A stretch of 5,422 bases of DNA from an uncultured Sphingomonas sp. (GTDB lineage Bacteria > Pseudomonadota > Alphaproteobacteria > Sphingomonadales > Sphingomonadaceae): positions 1 to 5,422 of the forward strand of contig CAKTFL010000171.1 of NCBI GenBank assembly GCA_934555855.1, read 5' to 3'. A program made the position numbers and the translations under genes. Below the pieces are notes generated by a model, which saw nothing but the letters and a program-made list of their open reading frames with translations, searched no databases and had not been told where the DNA came from. Below are positions 1 through 5,422 of this stretch, in pieces. Positions within the stretch are counted from its first letter, which is position 1. Every line of letters starts with the position of its first letter.

Positions 1-2114
1 CCGAAGTCCTTGATCGTCGCCTCCGCGCAGTTGCGGGGGCAGCCGGACACCGCGATCTTGAACTTGTGGGGCATCCACGAGCCCCAGGTCATCTGCTCGA
101 TCCTGACGCCGAGGCCGGTGGAATCCTGAGTGCCGAACCGGCACCAGTCCGAACCCACGCAGGTCTTCACGGTCCGCAGCGACTTGCCATAGGCATGGCC
201 GGAGACCATGCCCGCCGCGTTCAGGTCGGCCCAGACCGCGGGCAGATCCTCCTTCTTGATGCCGAAGATGTCGAGTCGCTGGCCGCCGGTCACCTTGACC
301 ATCGGCGCGTTGAACTTCTCGACCACGTCGGCGATGGCGCGCAGCTCGCGCGGGTTGGTCAGGCCGCCCCACATGCGCGGCACCACCGAATAGGTGCCGT
401 CCTTCTGGATGTTGGCGTGCATCCGCTCGTTGACGAAGCGGCTCTGCTGGTCGTCCTTGTAGATGCCGGGCAGCGCGCAGAGCAGGTAGTAGTTCAGCGC
501 CGGCCGGCACCCGGCGCAGCCGTCCGGCGTCGACCAGTGCAGCTTCTGCATCACCTCGGGGATCGAGCGCATGTCCTGACGCACGATCTCACGGCGTACG
601 TCGTCATGGCCGAAGGTCGTGCATTTGCACATGGTCCTTACCGTGCGCTCGCCGCCATAGTCGGCGCCCAGCGTGATCGACAGCAGCTGTTCCACGATCC
701 CCGTGCACGATCCGCACGAGGCGGATGCCTTGCAGGTCGATCGCACCGCGTCGAGGCTGACCGCGCCGTCGACGATCGCCTGGCAGACCTGGGCCTTGCT
801 GACGCCGTTGCAGCCGCAGATCTCCGCATCGTCGGAGAGCGCTGCAACGGCCGCGCTAGGGTCCGCCTGCCCACCTCCGGAGGCGAAGGCCTGGCCGAAG
901 ATCAGCATGTCGCGGATCGACGACACGTCCTCCTGCTTCCGGAGAAGGTCGAAATACCAATTGCCGTCGGCGGTGTCGCCATAGAGCACCGCCCCGACGA
1001 TCCGGTCGCCCCTGACGACAACGCGCTTGTAGATGCCGCGCGAAGCATCGCGCAGCACGATGTCCTCCGCCCCGTCGCCGCCCGAGAAGTCGCCCGCCGA
1101 GAAGACATCGATCCCCGATACCTTCAGCTTGGTCGAGGTGACCGACCCCTTGTAGCCGGTGTGCCGTCCGGTCAGCCCGTCGGCGAGCGACCGGCACATC
1201 TCCCACAGCGGCGCAACCAGGCCATAAACGTTGCCGTCATGCTCGACGCATTCGCCCACCGCGAGCACGCGCGGATCGGAGGTGACCATATGGTCGTCGA
1301 CCTTGATCCCGCGTCCGACATCCAGCCCCGCCTGGCGCGCCAGGGCGGTGGAGGGGCGGATGCCGACCGCCATCACCACCAGCGAGGCCGGGATCAGCGT
1401 CCCGTCCTTCAGCCGCACGCCTTCCACCGCCTCGGTGCCGACGATCTCCGCGGTGTCGGCGCCGGTCAGGATGGTCTGGCCGCGCGCCTCCAGCGCGGTC
1501 TTGAGCAGCCATCCGGCCGCTTCGTCCAGCTGTCGTTCCATCAGCGTCGGCATGATGTGCAGCACGGTGACCTTCATGCCGCGCAGGGTCAGCCCGTGCG
1601 CCGCCTCCAGCCCCAGCAGCCCGCCGCCGATCACCACCGCGTCGCCGCCCCGTTCCGCGGCACCGAGCATGTGCTCGACGTCCTTCATGTCGCGAAACGA
1701 GATGACGCCGGGCAGGTCCCTGCCGGGCACGGGGATGATGAAGGGATCGGACCCGGTCGCGATCAGCAGCCGGTCGTAGGTCGTGACGACCCCGCCGCGC
1801 GAGGTGACGGTACGCGCCTGCCGGTCGATCGCGACCACGGGATCGCCGCCGACCAGCGTGATGCCGTTGTCATCGTACCAGTCGCGGCCGTTGATGACGA
1901 TCTCGTCAAACGTCTTCTCGCCCGCCAGCACCGGCGATAGCATGATGCGGTTGTAGTTCACCAGCGGCTCGGCACCAAAGATGGTCACGCGGTAGCGGGC
2001 GGGGTCGCGTGCGATCAGCTCCTCGACCGCGCGACAGCCGGCCATGCCGTTGCCGATCACGACCAGATGTTCGCGGGCGTCGCCGGGGCGCACGGCGATG
2101 GATTCGTGCTTCAT
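1..2114 (-). CDS. nirB: Assimilatory NAD(P)H nitrite reductase, large subunit NirB (3' end outside window)
   Basis: Catalyses six-electron reduction of nitrite to ammonium in the cytoplasm, passing electrons from NAD(P)H through FAD and Fe-S centres to siroheme. 704 codons are visible, open throughout; about 100-140 residues are probably missing compared with usual NirB length. Domains in order: FAD-binding Rossmann motif GNGMAG (21-26); NAD(P)H-binding motif GGGLLG (163-168); two BFD-type [2Fe-2S] Cys quartets, C433/C435/C467/C470 and C496/C498/C533/C536; the ferredoxin-like nitrite/sulfite reductase half-domain (about 550-620); and the siroheme/[4Fe-4S] ligands C652-x5-C658 and C692-x3-C696, the latter in SGCPRNC. 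All four cluster ligands are present, so the enzyme looks functional. The ATG start fits the family N-terminus. No good Shine-Dalgarno precedes it, and it overlaps the stop of a mini-ORF (TGATG), so translation may be coupled. NirD and nitrate reductase would be expected next, beyond the left edge. Also called nasB in some species. Confidence 0.97.
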   Translation of the reverse strand, partial: MKHESIAVRPGDAREHLVVIGNGMAGCRAVEELIARDPARYRVTIFGAEPLVNYNRIMLSPVLAGEKTFDEIVINGRDWYDDNGITLVGGDPVVAIDRQARTVTSRGGVVTTYDRLLIATGSDPFIIPVPGRDLPGVISFRDMKDVEHMLGAAERGGDAVVIGGGLLGLEAAHGLTLRGMKVTVLHIMPTLMERQLDEAAGWLLKTALEARGQTILTGADTAEIVGTEAVEGVRLKDGTLIPASLVVMAVGIRPSTALARQAGLDVGRGIKVDDHMVTSDPRVLAVGECVEHDGNVYGLVAPLWEMCRSLADGLTGRHTGYKGSVTSTKLKVSGIDVFSAGDFSGGDGAEDIVLRDASRGIYKRVVVRGDRIVGAVLYGDTADGNWYFDLLRKQEDVSSIRDMLIFGQAFASGGGQADPSAAVAALSDDAEICGCNGVSKAQVCQAIVDGAVSLDAVRSTCKASASCGSCTGIVEQLLSITLGADYGGERTVRTMCKCTTFGHDDVRREIVRQDMRSIPEVMQKLHWSTPDGCAGCRPALNYYLLCALPGIYKDDQQSRFVNERMHANIQKDGTYSVVPRMWGGLTNPRELRAIADVVEKFNAPMVKVTGGQRLDIFGIKKEDLPAVWADLNAAGMVSGHAYGKSLRTVKTCVGSDWCRFGTQDSTGLGVRIEQMTWGSWMPHKFKIAVSGCPRNCAEATIKDF

Positions 2115-2167
2115 CAGAGGGTCCAGTCCAGTTGGAGCCAGAATGTGCGGGTGGTCGGCGCAGGCAT
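2114..2167 (-). pseudogene. 17-codon mini-ORF before nirB; possible relic of a beta-barrel C-terminus or a coupling peptide
   Basis: A short ORF fills the gap between narK and nirB. It starts two bases after the narK stop and encodes MPAPTTRTFWLQLDWTL. Its TGA shares one base with the nirB ATG (TGATG) and is followed in frame by a second TGA. From Phe9 on, hydrophobic residues alternate with polar ones (F-L-L-W-L against W-Q-D-T), the pattern of an amphipathic transmembrane beta-strand as found at the end of outer-membrane barrels. My reading is that a porin-like gene, perhaps of the alginate-export family, once stood here and was deleted except for its last strand. The alternative is a chance ORF kept because its translation delivers ribosomes to the nirB start, which lacks a clear Shine-Dalgarno. 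The ORF itself is certain; both interpretations are inference. Confidence 0.35.
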
Positions 2168-2169
2168 CG

Positions 2170-3408
2170 TCAGATCCTGACGCCCGCCGCCATGCCCCAG
2201 CTCGCGCGCCAGCCGCGCTTGACCAGCGTCAGGCCGATAAGGGCGAGGAGGGCGAGCCCCGCGAAGATCAGGAAGCCGGGTGCGAAGCTGCCGGTCCACT
2301 GCTTGGCGACGCCCAGCGACGAGGCGAGGTAGAAGCCGCCCACACCCCCGGCCATGCCGACCAGCCCGGTCATCACCCCGATCTCCGCCGCGAAACGCTG
2401 CGGGACCAGCTGAAACACCGCGCCGTTGCCGGTACCCAGTGCCAGCATAGCGAGCACGAAGCAGGGCAGGGCAGTTTCGAGCGTTCCCGTCATGCCGACC
2501 CCGGCGAGCGCGGCGGCGGCGACGATGAACACGGCGGTCAGCGTCCGCACCCCGCCGATCCTGTCCGCCAGCGCGCCGCCCATCGGCCTGACCAGCGAGC
2601 CGGCAAAGACGCAGGCGGCTGTGGCATAGCCCGCCTGCACCGCCGTCAGCCCGAAGCGGTCGGTGAAGTAGATCGGCAGGCTGGCCGCGAGCCCCACGAA
2701 CCCGCCAAAGGTGACCGCGTAGAAGCCCATCAGCCACCAGGCATCCGCCTGGCGCAGCGGCTCCAGATATTCCGCCAGCGTGCGCGGGGCCGGAGCGTTC
2801 GGCGGGTCCTTCGCCATCAGCATATAGGCGGCGAACACGATCGCCAACGGCACGCAGGCGAGGCCCAGCACCGCGTTCCAGCCGAACATCCTGGCGATGG
2901 CGGGCGCGAACAGCGCGGCAAGCACAGTGCCCGAATTGCCCATGCCGGCGAGGCCCATCGCCTTGCCCTGATGCTCCGGCGGATACCAGCGGCTGGCCAG
3001 CGGCAACGCGATCGCGAAGCTCGCCCCCGCAAAGCCCAGCACCACGCCAAGCGCGAGCGTGCCGGCGAAACTGGTGATCCCCACCGCCCAAGCGGTGAAC
3101 AGCCCGGCGATGACGATAATCTGGCTGATAGCGCCGGAGCGTTTGGGGCCGATGCGATCGACCAGCAGCCCGTTGACCACCCGCAGTGCCGCGCCCGCCA
3201 GCGTCGGCACCGCCACCATCAGCCCCTTTTCCGCGGGCGTCAGCGCCAGCGAGCGGGCAATGTCCGGCGCGAGCGGCCCGAGCAGAACCCAGACCATGAA
3301 CGCGAAATCGAAATACAGGAACGCGGCGACAAGGGTGGGCAGGTGCCCGCTCGCCCAAAAGCCGCTGCGTTCTCCCGCCGCCTTGTCCTGCCAGAAAGCC
3401 GTTGCCAT
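2170..3408 (-). CDS. narK: Nitrate/nitrite transporter, NarK/NrtP (NNP) family of the major facilitator superfamily
   Basis: A 412-residue inner-membrane carrier that would bring nitrate (and perhaps nitrite) into the cell for assimilation. Hydrophobicity supports about 12 helices with a short cytoplasmic N-terminus (1-22) and a polar central loop (about 198-224). Both glycine-rich NNP signatures are present: GLAGMGNSGTVLAALFAP (152-169) and GLVGMAGGVGGFYLASSLG (348-366). The two anion-binding arginines expected from E. coli NarK (R89 and R305) appear to match R76 in helix 2 (LRVVNGLLVDRIGPKR) and R274 in helix 7 (LVRPMGGALADRIGG). ATG at 3408 is chosen because a GGGGGGA Shine-Dalgarno lies 6 nt upstream and because it follows the leader terminator directly. 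It is the first gene behind the nitrate-responsive terminator and is followed by nirB after 55 nt. Family assignment is firm; transport direction and nitrate versus nitrite preference cannot be read from sequence. Confidence 0.95.
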   Translation of the reverse strand: MATAFWQDKAAGERSGFWASGHLPTLVAAFLYFDFAFMVWVLLGPLAPDIARSLALTPAEKGLMVAVPTLAGAALRVVNGLLVDRIGPKRSGAISQIIVIAGLFTAWAVGITSFAGTLALGVVLGFAGASFAIALPLASRWYPPEHQGKAMGLAGMGNSGTVLAALFAPAIARMFGWNAVLGLACVPLAIVFAAYMLMAKDPPNAPAPRTLAEYLEPLRQADAWWLMGFYAVTFGGFVGLAASLPIYFTDRFGLTAVQAGYATAACVFAGSLVRPMGGALADRIGGVRTLTAVFIVAAAALAGVGMTGTLETALPCFVLAMLALGTGNGAVFQLVPQRFAAEIGVMTGLVGMAGGVGGFYLASSLGVAKQWTGSFAPGFLIFAGLALLALIGLTLVKRGWRASWGMAAGVRI

Positions 3409-3421
3409 CCCTGATCCCCCC
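3409..3421 (-). promoter_or_regulatory. Ribosome binding site of narK
   Basis: GGGGGGA at 3421-3415 followed by a 6-nt spacer before ATG. It sits about 16 nt beyond the terminator U-tract, so it is transcribed only after read-through. The same arrangement (G-run, A, 6-nt spacer) precedes nasS, which supports both start choices. Confidence 0.7.
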
Positions 3422-3437
3422 GGATGCCGAGCCCAAG

Positions 3438-3486
3438 AAAAAAGCCGCCGGAACGACGGCCCTGGTCGGGCGCGTTCCGGCGGCTT
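3438..3486 (-). terminator. Intrinsic (Rho-independent) terminator in the narK leader
   Basis: The RNA has a perfect 14-bp stem: AAGCCGCCGGAACG (3486-3473) pairs with CGTTCCGGCGGCTT (3455-3442). The 17-nt loop can itself form a 4-bp GCCC/GGGC stem. The second arm runs into six consecutive Us (3443-3438), two of which belong to the stem. It ends about 29 nt before the narK ATG. Its place directly ahead of a nitrate uptake gene, rather than after a gene's end, points to conditional attenuation and not simple end-of-operon termination. Confidence 0.9.
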
Positions 3487-3500
3487 CGTTGCCTATCGAA

Positions 3501-3516
3501 CGGGCGTCGCCGCCCG
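3501..3516 (-). promoter_or_regulatory. Leader hairpin P3 / possible antiterminator segment
   Basis: A 5-bp stem CGGGC/GCCCG encloses a six-base loop GGCGAC. The loop has G at position 4 but G, not A, at position 1, so it is not a good NasT site. The segment 3517-3509 (CCGGGCGGC) is also complementary, with one bulged G, to GCCGCCGG (3484-3477) in the 5' arm of the terminator. The two pairings exclude each other, so this may be the switching element between stop and read-through. The base pairing is exact; the role is inferred. Confidence 0.4.
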
Positions 3517-3530
3517 GTCCGTCAGCGGCA

Positions 3531-3550
3531 CGGCCCCCTCGCTGGAGCCA
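3531..3550 (-). promoter_or_regulatory. ANTAR-target hairpin P2 (hexaloop AGCGAG)
   Basis: Stem TGGCTCC (3550-3544) pairs with GGGGCCG (3537-3531) over 7 bp including two G-U wobbles, and closes a six-base loop AGCGAG. The loop carries A at position 1 and G at position 4, the conserved bases of ANTAR-protein RNA targets. Together with P1 it makes the two-hairpin binding site expected for a NasT dimer. Confidence 0.75.
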
Positions 3551-3566
3551 AGTCGCTGCTATCTCG

Positions 3567-3588
3567 TGCCCGACGCCATTGCCGGGCA
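3567..3588 (-). promoter_or_regulatory. ANTAR-target hairpin P1 (hexaloop AATGGC)
   Basis: Stem TGCCCGGC (3588-3581) pairs with GTCGGGCA (3574-3567) over 8 bp with one G-U wobble, closing a six-base loop AATGGC. A at loop position 1 and G at position 4 match the ANTAR-target rule. A 16-nt linker separates it from P2. Finding the same loop rule twice in a row just downstream of nasT-nasS makes chance unlikely. Confidence 0.75.
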
Positions 3589-3646
3589 GGGGTAAGCTGC
3601 CTGATTCGCGTACGCTTCACAAGTCCTTTTCGCACCTGCACACATG

Positions 3647-4858
3647 TCAGGGCAGCGAAGCGAGATAGGCGGGGATGTCGTCCGGGTCGAACGCCCGCCC
3701 GTCGAAGAAGCGGTCGCTGCTGAGCGTCAGCCGGCCCTGAGTCGAGCCAACGCCGAGCGGCCGCCCGAGCGATCCCTCCAGCTTGGAACTGGCGCCGGGC
3801 AGCGGCGCGCCGGATCCCGCCAGCGCGGCGCGGTACAGGTCGGGACGGAACGTGCCGACCGCCGCGGCGACCTCGCCGGCGTCCACGCCGCCGCCGTCCC
3901 AGCGTACCATTTGCGCATACAACCACGCCGCCTGGCTGCGCCACGGGAAGTTGGCCGCTTCGCGATACTGGAACATGAAATCGGGATAATGGATAGGCTC
4001 GCCGCCGGGCACGACCCGGATACGATCGGTGATGGCGCGCAGGATCGCATCCTGCGACGCGTCGAGATAGGCGGGCCGGGCGAGAATGGCGGCGCTCTGT
4101 TCCGCTGTGTCGGGTCGCACGAAATGCTCGGCGGCGGTGTGCAGCGCGCGGAGGAGGCGCAGCGTACCCTCGTGCCGGGCAGCAACCGTATCGGCCTTCA
4201 GCGCCAGCACCTTTTCCACGCCCCGCCGCCAGATCTGGGCGGTGGCGAGCGCGATGCGGCCGATGCCGCGATCAACCGCGATCGAATTCCACGGCTCGCC
4301 GACGCAGATGCCGTCCACCTCGCCCGATGCCAGCGCGTCGGCGGCGAAGGGCGGGCTGGTGACCGTGATCTCCACGTCCTCGTCCGGCCGGATGCCGACC
4401 CCCGCCAGCCAGTAGCGCAGCATGTAGTTGTGGCTGGAATAGCGATGGACCACCCCGAACCGCAGCCGGCGGCCGGCCTCGGCGCGCTCGGCGGCGACCC
4501 GCTTCAGCGCCGCGCCCAGTTCGACCGGATCGCCCAGCCCCTCGCCCAGCCCGCAAGCCTGGCCGAGCGCCGTCGAAAAGGTCGTGGCATTGCCGTTCAG
4601 GCCGAGCACGAACGGCACCGCCAGCGGCGTCGCCGCCCGGCCCCGCCCCAGCGTCGTCGCGATCGCCAGCGGCGCAACCATGTGCGCCGCATCGGTCAGT
4701 CCGTAAAGCAGCCGGTCGCGCACCGCGGCCCAGGTCACGTCGCGGACGAGCTCGATCGCGATGCCTTCCCGTTCGGCAAAGCCCAGTTCCCGCGCCAGGA
4801 TCGGCAGGGCGGCATCGACCAGAGGCACGAAGCCGATACGAAAGATGTCGAGGCTCAT
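3647..4858 (-). CDS. nasS: Nitrate/nitrite sensor NasS, cytoplasmic NrtA-like binding protein
   Basis: A 403-residue protein of the NrtA/CmpA solute-binding family. Unlike the ABC-transporter members it has no signal peptide or lipobox: it begins directly with MSLDIFRIGFVPLVDAALPI, which is the first beta-strand of the fold, so it should stay in the cytoplasm. Typical family segments are DVTW (40-43), HNYMLRYWLAG (143-153), VGEPWN (186-191) and FPWRSQAAW (304-312). In known NasS-NasT systems, NasS binds NasT when nitrate is absent and lets go when nitrate or nitrite binds. Start ATG overlaps the nasT stop in ATGA, and GGGGGA (4870-4865) lies 6 nt before it, so the pair is translationally coupled, as expected for proteins that form a complex. 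No permease or ATPase gene follows, which further favours a sensor over a transporter subunit. After its stop comes the leader that NasT should control. Confidence 0.93.
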   Translation of the reverse strand: MSLDIFRIGFVPLVDAALPILARELGFAEREGIAIELVRDVTWAAVRDRLLYGLTDAAHMVAPLAIATTLGRGRAATPLAVPFVLGLNGNATTFSTALGQACGLGEGLGDPVELGAALKRVAAERAEAGRRLRFGVVHRYSSHNYMLRYWLAGVGIRPDEDVEITVTSPPFAADALASGEVDGICVGEPWNSIAVDRGIGRIALATAQIWRRGVEKVLALKADTVAARHEGTLRLLRALHTAAEHFVRPDTAEQSAAILARPAYLDASQDAILRAITDRIRVVPGGEPIHYPDFMFQYREAANFPWRSQAAWLYAQMVRWDGGGVDAGEVAAAVGTFRPDLYRAALAGSGAPLPGASSKLEGSLGRPLGVGSTQGRLTLSSDRFFDGRAFDPDDIPAYLASLP

Positions 4859-5422
4859 GGCAAATCCCCCATCAGCGCGTCGCTCGTGACGATCGCCTCC
4901 GCCACCTCTGCGATGCGGCGATTCGACTTCATCGCGTGGCCGCGCAGCAGGGCATAGGCAGCGGGCTCGTCCAGCCCGCGTCGTTTCATCAGGATGGCTT
5001 TAGCGCGGTCGATCGTCTGCCGGTCGGCGAGCGCGCTTTTCGCCTCGGCCAGTTCGGCCTGCAGGCGCGAAAACGCCTGGAAACGCCGCACCGCCAGGTC
5101 GAGCACGGGCTTGATCCGCTGGCTGGCGAGCCCGTCGACGACATAAGCGGACACGCCGGCATCCACCGCGGCCATGGTCGATTCCGCGTCCGACTGGTCC
5201 ACAAACATCGCGATCGGCCGCGCCAGCGCCCGCGACATGGCGAAGAAATCCTCCAGCACGTCGCGGCTGGGATTTTCCAGGTTGATGAGGACGACCTCCG
5301 GCGCGGCCGCCTCCACCTGCGCGACGAGCGGCCCCGTGGCGTCGATCAGCGCGACGTCATGAATGCCCGCTTCCCGAAGTCCGTCGGAAATGATCGCGGC
5401 ACGCGTGCTGCTGGTGTCAATG
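4855..5422 (-). CDS. nasT: Nitrate-responsive antiterminator NasT, ANTAR domain (5' end just outside window)
   Basis: 188 codons are visible in frame from the right edge, beginning IDTSSTRAAIISDGLREAG; NasT proteins are about 190-200 residues, so only the first few are missing. Visible residues 1-110 form a receiver-like domain, then a helical linker (about 112-132, QAFSRLQAELAEAKSALADR region), then the ANTAR RNA-binding three-helix domain (about 120-181), with the characteristic DRAKAILMKRRGLDEPAAYALLR and AEVAEAIV helices. The receiver-like domain has Asn (visible residue 47, in LINLENP) where response regulators carry the phosphorylated Asp, and Asp instead of Lys in the beta-5 motif (YVVDG). 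Control by phosphorylation is therefore unlikely, in line with control by NasS. The likely target is the dual hexaloop leader upstream of narK. The gene's own promoter lies beyond the window. Confidence 0.93.
   Translation of the reverse strand, partial: IDTSSTRAAIISDGLREAGIHDVALIDATGPLVAQVEAAAPEVVLINLENPSRDVLEDFFAMSRALARPIAMFVDQSDAESTMAAVDAGVSAYVVDGLASQRIKPVLDLAVRRFQAFSRLQAELAEAKSALADRQTIDRAKAILMKRRGLDEPAAYALLRGHAMKSNRRIAEVAEAIVTSDALMGDLP
4865..4870 (-). promoter_or_regulatory. Ribosome binding site of nasS, inside the end of nasT
   Basis: GGGGGA lies within the last codons of nasT, 6 nt before the nasS ATG. It decides the nasS start and shows that the overlap is a normal coupled junction. 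Confidence 0.65.

Larger units (their letters stand above)
3409..3646 (-). promoter_or_regulatory. Nitrate-responsive antitermination leader between nasS and narK
   Basis: A 238-nt stretch without a convincing gene. In transcription order it holds: an unstructured-looking part after the nasS stop (3646-3589), hexaloop hairpin P1 (3588-3567), a 16-nt linker, hexaloop hairpin P2 (3550-3531), a GC-rich hairpin P3 (3516-3501), an intrinsic terminator (3486-3438) and the narK ribosome binding site. This is the layout of leaders controlled by ANTAR proteins such as NasT, NasR and EutV, and nasT is encoded just upstream. Expected behaviour is termination without nitrate and read-through when NasT is free. 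I could not find a convincing promoter in 3646-3589, so transcription could come from there or from upstream of nasT. Confidence 0.8.

Noticed and set aside
66..1940. Very long plus-strand open frame opposite nirB
   Set aside because: It is Arg/His/Asp-rich with no recognisable domain and lies antisense to a fully conserved NirB frame. Long antisense frames are a common by-product of GC-rich codon use.
2044..3414. Long plus-strand open frame opposite narK
   Set aside because: Low-complexity Gln/Arg/His-rich translation with no family resemblance, opposite a clear NNP transporter; a GC-driven shadow.
3557..3571. Sigma-54-like promoter (GGGCACGAGATAGCA, minus strand)
   Set aside because: The GG and GC elements are 9 nt apart instead of 10, the TTGC part is not matched, and the site lies inside hairpin P1, which must be transcribed.
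3606..3613. 8-bp palindrome GCGTACGC as an operator
   Set aside because: Short, single, and of a kind expected by chance in GC-rich DNA; no second half-site or known regulator match.
3595..3656. Sigma-70-type promoter for the leader (CTGACA or TTGTGA as -35 on the minus strand)
   Set aside because: No acceptable -10 hexamer stands 16-18 nt downstream of either candidate; alphaproteobacterial promoters are too variable to call one here by eye.
3644..4957. Long plus-strand open frame opposite nasS
   Set aside because: The minus frame has clear NrtA/NasS motifs and a coupled start; the plus frame has neither.

Overview
The window is a compact, GC-rich assimilatory nitrate/nitrite locus. All real genes lie on the minus strand, so it reads from right to left. 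Base composition, codon use and the nasT-nasS / narK / nirB layout suggest an alphaproteobacterium, plausibly in the Sphingomonadales. That taxonomic call is an inference from style, not from a marker gene.

In transcription order the layout is: (1) nasT, an ANTAR-domain RNA-binding antiterminator, missing only its first few residues at the right edge; (2) nasS, a cytoplasmic NrtA-like nitrate sensor, overlapping nasT by 4 bp (ATGA); (3) a 238-nt untranslated leader holding two stem-loops with hexanucleotide loops of the ANTAR-target type (A at position 1, G at position 4), then a strong intrinsic terminator just before the next gene; (4) narK, a 12-helix nitrate/nitrite MFS transporter; (5) a 17-codon mini-ORF whose stop overlaps the nirB start (TGATG); (6) nirB, the large subunit of NAD(P)H nitrite reductase, cut by the left edge within its siroheme/[4Fe-4S] domain.

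The parts form a sensory circuit known for NasS-NasT systems. Without nitrate, NasS holds NasT and the leader terminator stops transcription. With nitrate, NasS releases NasT, which binds the paired hexaloops and allows read-through into the transporter and reductase genes. The gene families are assigned from recognisable sequence motifs. The RNA structures were folded by eye and are exact in base pairing, but their use in this organism is inferred.

The points most worth a second look are the complete NasT target and terminator in the leader, a possible antiterminator pairing inside it, loss of the canonical phospho-acceptor Asp in NasT, and the mini-ORF before nirB, which resembles the last beta-strand of a deleted outer-membrane protein.
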